Origin: CAVZRC01 sp963777695
Lineage (GTDB): Bacteria > Planctomycetota > Planctomycetia > Isosphaerales > Isosphaeraceae
Assembly: GCA_963777695.1 (NCBI GenBank)
Contig: CAVZRC010000003.1
Span: forward strand, 620,001-684,000
DNA: 64,000 nucleotides
Direction of reading: 5' to 3'
A model generated the notes under the pieces. The model saw only the letters and a program-made list of their open reading frames with translations. It made no database searches and was not told where the DNA came from. Both the position numbers and the translations under genes were made by a program. Shown in pieces: positions 29,161-39,717 of this stretch (position 1 is its first letter; each line of letters opens with the position of its first letter).

Positions 29161-30069
29161 ATGGCACTGGAGTTCGCGCCGGGGAAAACACGGATCGGCT
29201 GGATCGGGACCGGGGTGATGGGCTCGTCGATGTGCGGGCACCTGATGGCCGCCGGCTATGAGGCCACCATCTTCAACCGGTCGCCCGAGAAGGCCCGGCC
29301 GCTGGTCGAGCAGGGGGCGAAGCTCGCCGATTCGCCCAGGGCGGTCGCCGAGGCCGCCGACGTCGTCTTCACGATCGTCGGCTATCCGCAGGACGTCCGC
29401 GAGGTCACGCTCGGCGAGCAAGGCACGCTGGCCGGGGCCCATCCCGGTGCCGTGCTGGTGGACATGACCACGAGCGAGCCGGCCCTGGCCATCGAGATCG
29501 ACCAGGCCGCGAAGGCGAAGCAGGTCCATTCGGTCAACGCGCCCGTCTCCGGCGGCGACGTCGGCGCCAAGGAAGCTCGGCTCTCGATCATGATCGGCGG
29601 CGAGAAGGCCGTCGTCGACGCCTTGCGTCCGCTCTTCGATGTCATGGGCAAGACGATCGTGCATCAGGGGCCCGCCGGGGCCGGACAGCACACCAAGGTG
29701 GTCAACCAGGTCCTGATCGCCTCCAACATGATCGGCGTCTGCGAGGGCCTGCTCTACGGCTACAAGGCCGGCCTCGACCTCAACGTCGTGCTCCAGAGCG
29801 TCGGCAGCGGCGCCGCCGGCTCCTGGAGCCTGAACAACCTGGGCCCCCGGATGATCGCCGGGAACTTCGAGCCCGGCTTCTTCGTCGAGCACTTCCTCAA
29901 GGACATGGGCATCGCCCTGGCCGAGACCCGCAGGATGAAGCTCTGCCTGCCCGGACTCGCCCTCGCCGAACAGCTCTATCGCGCCGTCGCCGCACAGGGA
30001 TACGAACGCAAGGGGACTCACGCCCTCATGCTCGCCCTCGCCAAGCTGTCGGCGATCGAGTGGAAGTAG
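29161..30069 (+). CDS. NAD(P)-dependent beta-hydroxyacid dehydrogenase
   Basis: 302 residues of the 3-hydroxyisobutyrate/tartronate-semialdehyde dehydrogenase family. The nucleotide-binding motif is IGWIGTGVMGSSMCGHL. The substrate-binding signature reads NAPVSGGDVGAKEARLSIMIGG. The catalytic Lys lies in GAGQHTKVVNQVLIASN, with FFVEHFLKDMGIAL in the C-terminal helical domain. The substrate within the family cannot be told; a short hydroxy acid such as glycerate is likely. The frame is intact, and the ATG at 29161 follows GGGAGGG. The gene sits beside glyA on the opposite strand. Confidence 0.85.
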   Translation: MALEFAPGKTRIGWIGTGVMGSSMCGHLMAAGYEATIFNRSPEKARPLVEQGAKLADSPRAVAEAADVVFTIVGYPQDVREVTLGEQGTLAGAHPGAVLVDMTTSEPALAIEIDQAAKAKQVHSVNAPVSGGDVGAKEARLSIMIGGEKAVVDALRPLFDVMGKTIVHQGPAGAGQHTKVVNQVLIASNMIGVCEGLLYGYKAGLDLNVVLQSVGSGAAGSWSLNNLGPRMIAGNFEPGFFVEHFLKDMGIALAETRRMKLCLPGLALAEQLYRAVAAQGYERKGTHALMLALAKLSAIEWK

Positions 30070-30271
30070 TGGCGGTAGGGAGTGGAGAATGGGCGGAAAA
30101 GTCGAATCCTTCGGCTCCACACGGCCCACTGCCCACTCCGCACTCTTTCATCTCGGCCTTGAGACTTGGATCGATTTCCGTATAGAATCGGCTCTTTGGT
30201 CTATTCCGGACGCCGTGACCGCGTCTCGGACGATTTCGTTTCTTTCTTTCCGACACCCCTGAGGAGAACGC

Positions 30272-30360
30272 ATGGCCAGTCGTTGACGAGGCAAAGGACG
30301 TCGCAAAGTGGGGCGCAAGAGCGCCGCATGCGTAGCCGGATCCGGCATCGCAAGAAATAA
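30272..30360 (+). CDS. Probable 29-residue highly basic protein (stop and indel in sequence)
   Basis: A strong GAGGAG ribosome-binding site lies 5 bases before the ATG. Codons read MASR, then TGA, then RGKGRRKVGRK; after a one-base deficit the frame resumes as RRMRSRIRHRKK and a TAA at 30358. If the TGA were CGA and one A were restored in AAGAG, a 90-base ORF of nearly pure Arg/Lys would result. It resembles the very short basic proteins with an AURKAIP1/COX24 (mitoribosomal mS38-like) motif that I recall in bacteria. This identity is an inference from composition and needs checking. Confidence 0.35.
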
Positions 30361-30527
30361 CACGCCTGGAGCTTAGACGCGAACCGACCCGCCGGACATC
30401 ATCGAGAATGCCGTCGCGTCTCGGTTCGTCCCTCCTCCGCGCGCGAACGCCCGAGATCCGATCGGTTCGGCCCCACTCGAACCGACTCGGGGTATCGTGA
30501 CTTCACCCGAATGTGGCTTCGGGGAAA

Positions 30528-30583
30528 CGGAATGAATTCCGTTCTACGCCGACCCACGCTGTCGTAGAACGGAATTCATTCCG
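30528..30583. repeat. Inverted pair of GTAG-type REPs forming a 21-bp perfect hairpin
   Basis: The arms at 30528-30548 and 30563-30583 are perfect reverse complements with a 14-base spacer. Each arm by itself is a small REP: GTAGAACGG followed by AATTCATTCCG. The structure sits about 30 bases upstream of the glycoside hydrolase start and could act as an attenuator or simply be a mobile REP pair. Confidence 0.8.
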
Positions 30584-30613
30584 ATGGGTCGTACCCGAAG
30601 GTTTGAGCGACTC

Positions 30614-33516
30614 ATGATGACGATCCGAGCCCTCGCCTTTACCTTCATCTTGCTCGTCGGCTCGGGTCTCCTCCAGGGAGCCGAGGATCCGCCCGCGAGG
30701 CCGATCCCGGGCCGCGTCTTCGCCTCGAGCCGCCGCTCGATCGATGAGAGCCTGGCCCGACCCTATGACCGGGATGTCCCGATGGGCTGCACGGGCGATC
30801 GCGTCTGGGCGTCGAGCCCGCAGGGCTGGGCCTTCCACGACGATGTCCACTGGCTCTACCTGACGAACCTCAACGCCTTCGACCTCGTGGTCCGCGACGA
30901 GGACGGCCTGCTCGCCCCCGCCGGCGCGACCTATTATCCCAGCCACATCCACTACGAGGGCGTCGTCCGCAAGGGGCTGATCGCCTCCGCGTCGTTCACC
31001 TACGCGCTGGACAAGGTCGAGAATCCGCTGATCGAGCCGTTCGAACCCCGCAAGCGGTGGACGTGCTGGTCCAGCGGCAAGCGGCAGGACTGGTTCGCGG
31101 TCGAGTTCGGCGCGCCCCGCACGCTGATCGGGTTCAACGTCCATTTCTTCAACGATGCCCCCTCGGGTGGCTGCCGTCCTCCCGACTCCTTCGAGGTCCA
31201 GTACTTCGACGGACGGTTCCATTCCTGGAACGCCGTCAAGCTCACCAAGGCGTTCCCCGAGCGGCCCCGGGAAGGCGAGAACCGCGTCCGGTTCGAGCCG
31301 GTCGAGTCCAGCCGGTTCCGGCTGGTCTTCCAGCACGCCGGAGGTGACAAGTACACCGGCATCTATGGCCTCAAACCGGTCGGTGAGGACCAGAAGGACG
31401 CGATCCCGACCTCGAGCCCGTTGCGATTCACCGGCGACAAGTTCATCACGGCCGACGACTTGCTGGTCTCCGTCATCCGGGTGCACAACCCGACGGATCG
31501 CGTCCAGACGATCTACGTCGAGCCGATGATCCGGCCGGCGACGACCTTCGCCTACGAATGGGTCGGCAGCAGTTCGGGCCTCGTCGCCCTGAAAAACGGC
31601 GAAGTCTCGGGGTCCGAGCCGAGGTCCCTGACCCTCGACGGCCGGCAGCAGATCCACGGCGAGACCCTCGACTGGCGGTTCCGCTATACGGTCGTCGACG
31701 ACCCCCCGCGCACGCTCAAGGCGGTCGCCAATCGATCGGCGCCGGCGTCCCCTTCGACGGCTTCACCGGCCCCTTGAGGGATCTCGCGAGCGACCTCTAC
31801 CGGATCCACGGACATCACATCCTGCCCGGCAAGACCAAGGTCTTCAAGGCGGCCCTCGAATTGCGGACGGAGAAGGAGCCCCGGACGATCGATTCGGTCC
31901 TCAAGCCCTCGAATCCGGCCACGGGGCTCGAACCCCGGGGCATGATCTTCAAGCCCGAGGATCAGGACGACCGGGATCTCGTGGCGGCCCAGGTCGCGGC
32001 CTACCGATCCTGGTACGACGCCAACGTCCCGTATTTCGATTGCTCCGACCCATGGGTCCGCAAGCTCTACGATCACCGGGCGTACGTCCTCCGCAAGAAC
32101 ATGCTCGACCCGAAGCTGGGCCGGATGCAATGGCCGACGCAGAGCGAAGGACGCTGGCGGAGCCCCTGGTATCCCAACGTCATCAGCTACGGCGCGGCCC
32201 ACCAGGTCCGCGAGGCGCGCTGGCTCCGCGACCCGAAATACTGGGAGGGACACCTCCGCACCTGGGCCGAGAATGAGAAGGCCGACGGCGTCTATCCCAG
32301 CCACGTCACGCCGAAGGGGCCTTCCGACGGCCAGTACACCGACTGGATCACGTCAACCGCCTGGGACGGGCACCTCGTCCACCCCGACAAGGCATTCCTC
32401 GCCCAGGTCGTGGAAAAGCTCGCCGCGAACGTCCGCGGCTGGCAGAAAGTCTATGATCCCGACGACGACGGACTGCTCCGGGTCAACTCGCACTGGTGGA
32501 CCGGCATGGAGTATCAGCCGTCGTTCTTCTCCTTCTCGGATTACCGGACCTCGCGCGACTTCTATCAGCCCGAGCGGACCGTCAGCCTGGAACGGGTAGA
32601 CCTGACCGCCTACAACTACGGCAACGCCGTCGCCGTGGCGCGGATCTACCGATCGCTGGGCCGGCCGGAGAAAGCCGGGGAATTCGACGCCCTGGCGGCC
32701 AGGATCGCATCGGCGGTGACGACGAAGATGTGGCAGCCCTCGAAGACGTTCTTCTACTCCCTCCGCGCCGACGATGATGCCTTGGCCGACGTCAAGGAAG
32801 TGATCGGCGTCTATCCCTTCTATTTCGGGATGATCCCCTGGGGCAAGGGCTACGAGTCGGCCTGGGCCTCGATCCTCGACCCGAAGCAGTTCTGGACGAC
32901 GTGGCCGGTCGCCTCGGCCTCGAAGGAGTGTCCGGCCTACTCGCAGACCAACTGGCCCGATGACGGCCGGGCGTCAACCTGCATGTGGAACGGCCCGACC
33001 TGGCCGCATGCCAACTCGCTGGTCATGACCGCCATGGCCCGCACCCTCCGCGCGACCCGCGACCACAACGTCGCCAACTCACCGCTCAAAAAGGAGCACC
33101 TCTGGGCGCTCTTCCTGTCCTTCACCAAGGCCCAGTTCCGCAACCAGGACATCGGACACCCCTGGACCGGCGAGTTCTACAACGGCGACAACGCGCAGTG
33201 GAAGACGACCGAGCGAGATTACAACCATTCCACATGGCTGGATATCCTCATCCCCGAACTGATCGGCGTGATCCCGCGCGACGACAATGTGCTCGAGATC
33301 GATCCTCTGCTGCCCGAAGGCGCCTTGAACTTCTTCCTCCTGGACGGACTCCGCTATCACGGCCACGACGTCACCGTCGCCTGGGACGCGCCGATCCCCG
33401 GCTCGCCCGATCGGTATGGAGACGGCCGCAAGGGCCTCGACGTCTCTGTCAACGGTCGCCTGGCCGCCTCCGCACCCGGGCTGTTGAGGCTGAATGTCGA
33501 TCTGGTGCCTCGCTGA
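30614..33516 (+). CDS. Secreted GH63/MGH1-like glycoside hydrolase with discoidin-like domain (frameshifted)
   Basis: About 967 residues after joining two frames. It starts with a signal peptide (MMTIRALAFTFILLVGSGLLQGA). Residues ~130-260 resemble an F5/8 type C carbohydrate-binding domain (WFAVEFGAPRTLIGFNVHFF ... FRLVFQHAGG). Near 31745 the frame shifts, and the second part is an (alpha/alpha)6-barrel of the mannosylglycerate-hydrolase-like/GH63 group: SPWYPNVISYGAAHQ, WWTGMEYQPSFF, NYGNAVAVARIYR, WNGPTWPHANSLVM and GEFYNGDNAQW. The carboxylate residues expected for an inverting hydrolase lie in these motifs. The product should be exported to degrade a plant or microbial glycan; the substrate is unknown. 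Confidence 0.78.
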
Positions 33517-33571
33517 AGGTCCGGAGCGACACGGGACCGACGCTGGATCTCGAAAGGTGCGGTGGCCGTCT

Positions 33572-33658
33572 CGTAGGGTGCTCTGTGAGCACCGAATTCG
33601 ACACAGCACCCTGGATCGGTGCTCATAGAGCACCCTACGAAGACCTTCCGAGACAGAC
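33572..33658. repeat. Second copy of the GGTGCTC palindromic element
   Basis: It contains CGTAGGGTGCTCTGTGAGCACCG and the inverted CGGTGCTCATAGAGCACCCTACG, then the right terminal repeat CTTCCGAGACAGAC as at 28988-29102. The left terminal repeat is degenerate. It lies between the convergent glycoside hydrolase and TPR genes. No gene was found in the rest of 33517-33778. Confidence 0.8.
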
Positions 33659-33778
33659 TCTGAGAGCTCCGCTCGCGCTGGGCGCGGTTCTCCCGGCCCC
33701 GCCCTGGGCCGGACCGAAGGTCTCCCCTTGGCACAGGAGACCCTCGGTCGATCGGAAAATCCTCCTCCGACAGCCCGT

Positions 33779-36001
33779 TCAGTTCGACTTGGAAAAAGTC
33801 AGCCCTGGGTCGTCAGGACCGGCGCCGGGCAACTTGAACTGGAAATGGCTTTCATCGCTCCAGGTCATGTTGCCGACAATCGCGGGCCCCCGATCCTGGG
33901 CCAGCGTCAAGATGCCATTCCCCGAGGTCAGCTTGCCCTGGAGCAACCGGCTCTGCCCTTGATTGGTCACCTTCCAGGTGAAGTGCCCCGGATCGGGGAA
34001 CGTCAGCGTGATGGTGGTATTCTGGTCGGGCTGGGCTGTCCAGGTCCCCTCCAGACGGCCTTCCGGGACCGACGGGGCGGGCGAGGCATTCGGCGCGATC
34101 ACCGATGTCTCCTGAAGCGGCCCGGGCGGAGGCGCCAGCGGAGCGGCCCCGGCACCCGGCGTCGCGGCCGGCCCGGTCGGGTCGAACTGCCGGGAGAGTT
34201 GCGGAGCGAGGGTGTCCTGCGGCTGGAGCAAGGCGACCTGCTTCAACTGCTGGAGGGCCGCCAGCGTATGCCCTTGCGTCAAGTAATGGTAGGCCAGCAC
34301 GAATCGGGCCGGCGCAGGACCCCGTATTCTGCGAGCAGTAGTTCTCCAGTGCCCGGAGTTGCTGGGTATAGACCGACACGTTGGGATACAGGCCCACCAG
34401 CGTGGCCCAATCCCAGCCTGGCCCGGCCGTCAGGACGGCATAGAGGGCCGCCGCGGACTCGTCGTACCGCTGGAGGGCAAACAGCACCAGCGCCGGAATT
34501 CGTGCAGGGCCGCATCATTCGGGATCTGGCGGATGGCCTGGTCGGTCAATTGCAGGGCCTGCTGGTAATCGCCCGCCTTGAAGGCCGCACGGGCAGAGTC
34601 GAAGCTGGTGGCCACCTGACTGGTCACACCCGGATCGGGAGGCGTGACCGCCCCGTTGATCGGTTGGGTGTAGTCGTAGACCGCCCCCGCACCCAACGAG
34701 GTTGGCATGTAATACCCGGAGGCATAGGGGTTGTAGTAGCTGGAGTACCCCCAGTCGTAGATCGAAGGGCCATACATCCAGGAGCTCATTCCGTAGCCGC
34801 CATACCCGCCGTAACCACCATACCCGCCGTAACCACCATACCCGCCGTAACCACCATACCCGCCGTAACCACCATACCCGCCGTAGCCGAATCCGCCCAG
34901 TCCGAAGAGACCGTAGCCCAGACCCAGGCCGCCGTAACCCAGGCCGAATCCGAGCCCCATTCCGAGGCCGTAACCCAGTCCGAGTCCGAAACCGCCATAA
35001 CCCAGCCCGTAACCGTAGCCGCCATACCCTAGACCGTAGCCGCCGTAACCACCATAGCCGTATCCCCGGCCATAGCCGTATCCCCGGCCATAGCCGTAGC
35101 CGCCGTACCCGCGACCGTATCCTCCATAACCACCGTTGCCGCCCCAGCGGCCATTGAGCCAGCCCTGGTGGAGGCCACCGTACGAGTTGCGACCGCCCCA
35201 GTTGCCCGCGACGTTTCCATTCCGTCCGCCGTTGAACGAATTGATGTTGTTGGTCCGGTTGATCGAGACGGAGTTATTGGAAATCCCCGTGCGATTGAAC
35301 GAAGTGACGTTGATCCCCGTCCGGCCGATGTTCGTCATCGCGCCGCCGCGCGAGACCGAATTGATCGGGGAACGTGCCCCGACGCCATACCCATTACGCG
35401 CCCCAACGCTCCCCGTGTTACCTATGGGCGATCGACCGCCGAATCCCATCCCGGCACCCGAGTTGATCGGAGAGCGAGCGCCGACCCCATAAGGATTATG
35501 AGCCGCCAGGTTCCCCATGGAGCCCATGGGTGCACGACCGCCGACGCCGGCAGGCCCGCGATTCATCCCGGCCATCGAGCCGATGGATCGGCCGCCGAGT
35601 CCGGCAGGTCCACGATTCATCCCGGCCATCGAGCCCATCGAACCGGATCGCATGGCCCCGGGCGAAGCAAAGCCGCGAGACATCCCCGTCGAGGGCATGC
35701 GGGACATCCCCATGGACGGCGAATGAACAGCCCCACCACGGTATCCACCTCCGGAGAAACCTCCGCCCATGTGGGCGCCGCCTCCGCCCATGCGGACGCC
35801 GCCCCCGCCCATGTGGGCAGCGCCTCCACCCATATGGCCGCCGCCTCCACCCATATGGCCGCCGCCTACATGGCCGCCACCGCCGCCATGACCACCACCG
35901 CCGTGACCGCCGCCCCCGTGAGCAGCCTCCAGTCGGCCGGTGGAGAATACGCGCAGGGGGATCACGAGGAGGATACTCAGTTCCTTCCGCATCGTTGTCA
36001 T
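33779..36001 (-). CDS. Exported Gly/Tyr-rich TPR protein (frameshifted twice)
   Basis: ATG at 36001 follows GGAGG at good spacing and opens a hydrophobic leader (LSILLVIPLRVFS). The N-terminal third is His/Gly/Met-rich (HMGGG, HGGGG units). A low-complexity block with SMAGMNRGPAG repeats comes next, then a long GGYGGYG tract. The last third has TPR-like repeats: ARAAFKAGDYQQALQLTDQAI continues after a frame change near 34505 as LFALQRYDESAAALYAVL, and after another near 34310 as LAYHYLTQGHTLAALQQLKQVALL. A C-terminal beta domain follows (GRLEGTWTAQPDQNTTITLTF). Planctomycete cell-surface proteins of this style are common. The role is unknown; structural or surface-coating is possible. Confidence 0.7.
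34801..34889. repeat. 18-bp tandem repeat encoding GGYGGY
   Basis: Five units of an 18-bp sequence (CATACCCGCCGTAACCAC on the plus strand) start at 34801, 34819, 34837, 34855 and 34873; the last diverges. Each encodes six residues of the Gly-Tyr tract, so slippage keeps the frame. Copy number could vary between strains. Confidence 0.88.
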
Positions 36002-36368
36002 GGCCGCCTCCGATATCGAGATCCAACACATGCTGCACGTTTCGCGGAGGAATCCGCATCCGGGACGAACCGGCAAAGCCCTGCTGTCGGTCTCTTTCCT
36101 TTCAGTCGCACAGATCATGCCGATTGCGCTCAGGTCATCCCGGATCGGCCCAGCCCCGACGCCCGCGCCAACCTTCATTCTACGTCATCACTTACGCTTC
36201 CGTTCTACCCCGTTCCACGAATCCGGATTCCTCTCCGCGACTCGCAACATCATCGAGGTTCGCCCGACCGCTCCCGCGCATTCTCGTCGCTGGCGAACGC
36301 TTGCGGCCTCCGGTATGATGATCGATGAGGGGTGCGACGTGTTTCCTCGATCCGCCCGGGAGGGGGCC

Positions 36369-36653
36369 ATGGATCATCGTCCTTCAGTCGATCTACTCGA
36401 ATCGATCCACTTTTTCCCGGGGGTCTACAAGATCAAGGCGATCGGTCGAGCCGACGATGACTTCGAATCCCGGGTGCTGGAAGCCGTCTATTCCCACCTC
36501 GCGGCCCGATCGGACCTGGATTATTCGATCCGGAGCACGCCGGGCGGCCGACACGTCGCGGTGACCCTGGACATCTCCGTGCAAACGGCCGAGCAGGTCC
36601 GGGCGATCTACGCCGAGATCCACGAGGTCGAGGGTTTGACTTTGTTGTTTTGA
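36369..36653 (+). CDS. DUF493 (YbeD-like) family protein
   Basis: 94 residues, the usual length of the family. The pattern of FPGVYKIKAIGRADDDFESRVLEAV and GRHVAVTLDISVQTAEQVRAIYAEI matches DUF493 proteins, small ferredoxin-like (ACT-like) domains that are thought to be regulatory. The ATG at 36369 is preceded by GGGAGGGGG, whereas the ORF is open much further upstream without coding features. It is divergent from the TPR gene; the 367 bases between the two hold their promoters but no other gene. Confidence 0.85.
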   Translation: MDHRPSVDLLESIHFFPGVYKIKAIGRADDDFESRVLEAVYSHLAARSDLDYSIRSTPGGRHVAVTLDISVQTAEQVRAIYAEIHEVEGLTLLF

Positions 36654-36746
36654 TAGGCGCGACGAGCAGGCCATAGCCAGGCCGGGCGACGGGCGGTACT
36701 GTGAAAGCCCGGAATGGCACGATCGCCCCAATCCCGACGGTATCCG

Positions 36747-37889
36747 ATGACTGACGAGCCGGTTTCGCCGCAATGGATCGACGTCTCGCAGGCCGACGAC
36801 ATCCGCGATGTGATCCATCGCGCCGTCGCCTGCCTGGCACAGGGGGGGGTCGTCGGCCTGGCGACCGAGACGGTCTACGGCCTGGTCGGCAGCGCCCTGG
36901 ACGCCCGTTGTGTGGCGCGGGTGAAGGCGATGCGGACGTCCGAGGCGTCCCGCCCGTTGACCCTGCTCCTCAAGGGCCCGGAGGAAGTCACCGATTGGGT
37001 GCCGAGGATCTCCGACGTGGGCCGTCGCATGGCCTGGCGACTCTGGCCCGGCCCGGTCACCCTGATCTTCTCGCGGATGATGGCCGACGGCCTGTCCCAA
37101 CGCCTGCCCCGCGACGTCCACGCCTTGATCTCGCCGACCGGCGACGTCGCTCTGCGGAGCCCGTCGCATCCGATCATCCGGGACGTGCTCCGGCTCCTGC
37201 CCGCGCCCCTGGTCATCGCCATGGTGGCGACCCGCGAGCACCCGGTCCCCACCACGGCGGATCCGTTGCGAGGGCTCTCGGGCCTGGACATGGTCCTCGA
37301 CGCCGGGCCGACCCAGTACGGCCAGTTCGCCACCGTGGTCAAGATCGATGAAGACCGATGGTCGATCGAACGGCCGGGGATCGTCAACGCCGCGACGCTC
37401 ATGCAGACCTCGTGCGTGATCATCCTGTTCGTCTGCACGGGGAACACCTGCCGCAGCCCCATGGCCGAGGCCATCTGCAAGATCCTCCTTGCCCGACGGC
37501 TGGGCTGTCCGATCGAGGAGCTCGAGCAGCGCGGGTACCTGATCCGATCGGCGGGCGTCGCCGCCTCGAATGGCGCCGCGGCCGCGCCCCACGCGGTCGA
37601 GATCATCCGCGACCTCGGCGGATCGCTCGAGAACCACCGCAGCCGCAGCCTCGCGTCGAACCTGGTCCGCCAGGCCGACTGCATCTTCGCCATGACCGGC
37701 GACCACCTCGACGCCTTGCTCGAAGCCGTCCCCGAGGCCGAAACCCGCGCCATCCTCCTCGACCCCGACGGGCAAGACCTCGCCGACCCCTACGGCTGCG
37801 ATCACGACACCTACCGCCGAACCGCCCAGATGATCGCCAACATGCTCGAACAACGCCTCGACGAGATGGGATTATTCGGGAGTGGCTAG
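36747..37889 (+). CDS. Fused Sua5/YrdC-like threonylcarbamoyl-AMP synthase and low-MW tyrosine phosphatase
   Basis: About 380 residues in two domains. Residues ~10-215 form a YrdC-type domain with the GGVVGLATETVYGLVGSA entry, KAMRTSEASRPLTLLLKG and WPGPVTLIFSR; this family makes threonylcarbamoyl-AMP for tRNA t6A37. Residues ~220-380 form a low-molecular-weight protein tyrosine phosphatase with the P-loop FVCTGNTCRSPMAEA (CX5R) and the general-acid segment DPYGCDHDTYR. The usual KxR/SxN details of the YrdC active site look modified (LISPTGDVALRSPS), so catalytic competence is uncertain. Such fusions are known in planctomycetes as I recall. MTDEPVS at 36747 is the chosen start. Confidence 0.87.
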   Translation: MTDEPVSPQWIDVSQADDIRDVIHRAVACLAQGGVVGLATETVYGLVGSALDARCVARVKAMRTSEASRPLTLLLKGPEEVTDWVPRISDVGRRMAWRLWPGPVTLIFSRMMADGLSQRLPRDVHALISPTGDVALRSPSHPIIRDVLRLLPAPLVIAMVATREHPVPTTADPLRGLSGLDMVLDAGPTQYGQFATVVKIDEDRWSIERPGIVNAATLMQTSCVIILFVCTGNTCRSPMAEAICKILLARRLGCPIEELEQRGYLIRSAGVAASNGAAAAPHAVEIIRDLGGSLENHRSRSLASNLVRQADCIFAMTGDHLDALLEAVPEAETRAILLDPDGQDLADPYGCDHDTYRRTAQMIANMLEQRLDEMGLFGSG

Positions 37890-38047
37890 TGGCTAGAAGG
37901 CAGGATCAGGCCATCGCCAACGGGGCACAGATTGTTTGTGACGACATTCCTATCGTGCTATCTGCGGATGAGAACCCCACCTTCGACATTCCCGAAGTGA
38001 CCTGGGAGGAGCGATGCCAACCGAAAGGCGGCAAGCGAAGCCGCTGA
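37889..38047 (+). CDS. Possible short ORF, unknown
   Basis: A GTG at 37889 overlaps the last base of the preceding stop and opens 52 codons (IANGAQIVCDDIPIVLSADENPTFDIPEVTWEE). The composition is protein-like and acidic, but no family is recognised and no good ribosome-binding site is seen. It may be the tail of a gene broken by rearrangement. The rest of the gap to 38373 holds nothing recognised. Confidence 0.25.
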   Translation: MARRQDQAIANGAQIVCDDIPIVLSADENPTFDIPEVTWEERCQPKGGKRSR

Positions 38048-38373
38048 CGGTTTCCCCGGCATCTTTCGCCGGCTCTCCTTGCGCCGAGCCCCGGTCTCCG
38101 CTACGACACCCTGTCCACGGGAGCCTCGGCCCCGCCAGGAGATCGGCCCTTTTTCCGTCTCGTGTCTCGCACACCCAGACCGACGCAGAAACTATCAATT
38201 AAGAAATGGGCTTCGTTTCTCTCGGAGAAGCCACGGTCGACCGCGATCATCGATCAAGACAGATTCTCATCAGGTCCGGCCCGACCTGCTTGACGCCGGA
38301 CGTCCACTCCGGTTTGATGAACGGAAGTTGCTCCCACTCCGCTTGATCCCGCCACACCGACGAGGGCCTTCCG

Positions 38374-39696
38374 ATGCGCTCGATCGATCGCCGTCATTTC
38401 TTCCAGGATACGGCCGCGCTGGCGGCCAGCCTCGCCACGATCCCGATCCTCGGGGCCCGCGGCGATGAGGTCGAGAAGGACGACGCCAGGCCGGCCGGCC
38501 CGAATGAGACGCTCCGCGTCGCCGTCTGCGGCGTCAACGGCCGGGGCAAGGAGCATATCCAGGGCTGGGGCAAGCTCAAGGACGTGCGCATCACCACGAT
38601 CTGCGACGTCGACCTCAACGTGACCGGCGGCCCCGCGAAGGCCGTCGCCAAGCGATACGGGACCGAGCCGAAGGTCGTCCAGGACGTCCGCCGGGTGCTC
38701 GACGACAAGGACATCGACGTCATCTCCATCGCCACGCCGAACCACTGGCACGCCCTCATGACGATCTGGGCCTGCCAGGCCGGGAAGGACGTCTACGTCG
38801 AGAAGCCCGTCAGCCACAATGTCACCGAAGGCCGTCGGATGGTCGAGGCCGCTCGCCATCACAAGAAGATCGTCCAGACCGGCACCCAGTGCCGCAGTCA
38901 CCGGGGTATGCAGGACGCGATGGCCTTCCTCCGCTCCGGCAAGCTCGGGCAGATCTACATGGCCAAGGGGCTCTGCTACAAGCCTCGCGGGTCGATCGGC
39001 CACAAGGACGATGCCACGGTGCCGACGGGCCTCGATTACGACCTCTGGTGCGGACCGGCCGCCAAGCTGGCTTATAACCCCAACCGATTGCACTACAACT
39101 GGCACTGGTTCTGGAACACCGGCAACGGCGACCTCGGCAATCAAGGCATCCATCAGATGGACCTGGCCCGATGGGGCCTGAACAAGTCCGAGTTCCCCAA
39201 GACGGTGATGGCTTCGGGCGGCCGATACGGGTACACCGACGACGGCCAGACGCCGAACACGCTCAGCGTCAACTTCGAGTTCGACGACTGCGAGCTCCAG
39301 TTCGAGGTCCGCGGGCTCTTCACCAACGACGAGGCCAAGGTCAAGATCGGCGACATCTTCTACGGCACCGAGGGCATCCTCGCCATCACCAGCTACGAGC
39401 AGTGGCAGGTCTACTTCGGCAAGGACATGGAGAAGGGCCCCGGCGGTCGCGGCGGCGGCGACCACTTCGCCAACTTCGTCAAGGCGGTCCGGCGCCGCGA
39501 CCACAGCCTCCTCAATGCCGACATCGAGCAGGGGCACCTCTCCAGCGCTTATTGCCACCTGGGCAACATCGCCTACCGCCTCGGCCGCAAGCTCCACATC
39601 AACCCGTCGACCGAGTCGTTCGTCCACGATTCCGAGGCCGATGCCATGCTCACCCGCGAATACCGGCCGGGATTCGTCGTGCCGGCCAAGGTCTGA
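38374..39696 (+). CDS. Gfo/Idh/MocA family oxidoreductase, Tat-exported
   Basis: 440 residues. The N-terminus is a twin-arginine leader (MRSIDRRHFFQDTAALAASLA) and the Rossmann motif VAVCGVNGRGKEH follows. EKPVSHN is the family's conserved Lys-containing motif, and GDLGNQGIHQMDLARWGL provides the C-terminal catalytic region. Planctomycetes carry dozens of such exported oxidoreductases, which act on sugars or glycan fragments in the periplasm with a bound nucleotide cofactor. The substrate is unknown. The frame is intact. REP palindromes follow downstream. Confidence 0.9.
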   Translation: MRSIDRRHFFQDTAALAASLATIPILGARGDEVEKDDARPAGPNETLRVAVCGVNGRGKEHIQGWGKLKDVRITTICDVDLNVTGGPAKAVAKRYGTEPKVVQDVRRVLDDKDIDVISIATPNHWHALMTIWACQAGKDVYVEKPVSHNVTEGRRMVEAARHHKKIVQTGTQCRSHRGMQDAMAFLRSGKLGQIYMAKGLCYKPRGSIGHKDDATVPTGLDYDLWCGPAAKLAYNPNRLHYNWHWFWNTGNGDLGNQGIHQMDLARWGLNKSEFPKTVMASGGRYGYTDDGQTPNTLSVNFEFDDCELQFEVRGLFTNDEAKVKIGDIFYGTEGILAITSYEQWQVYFGKDMEKGPGGRGGGDHFANFVKAVRRRDHSLLNADIEQGHLSSAYCHLGNIAYRLGRKLHINPSTESFVHDSEADAMLTREYRPGFVVPAKV

Positions 39697-39717
39697 GCGG
39701 ATGCACGAGATGGTCTG

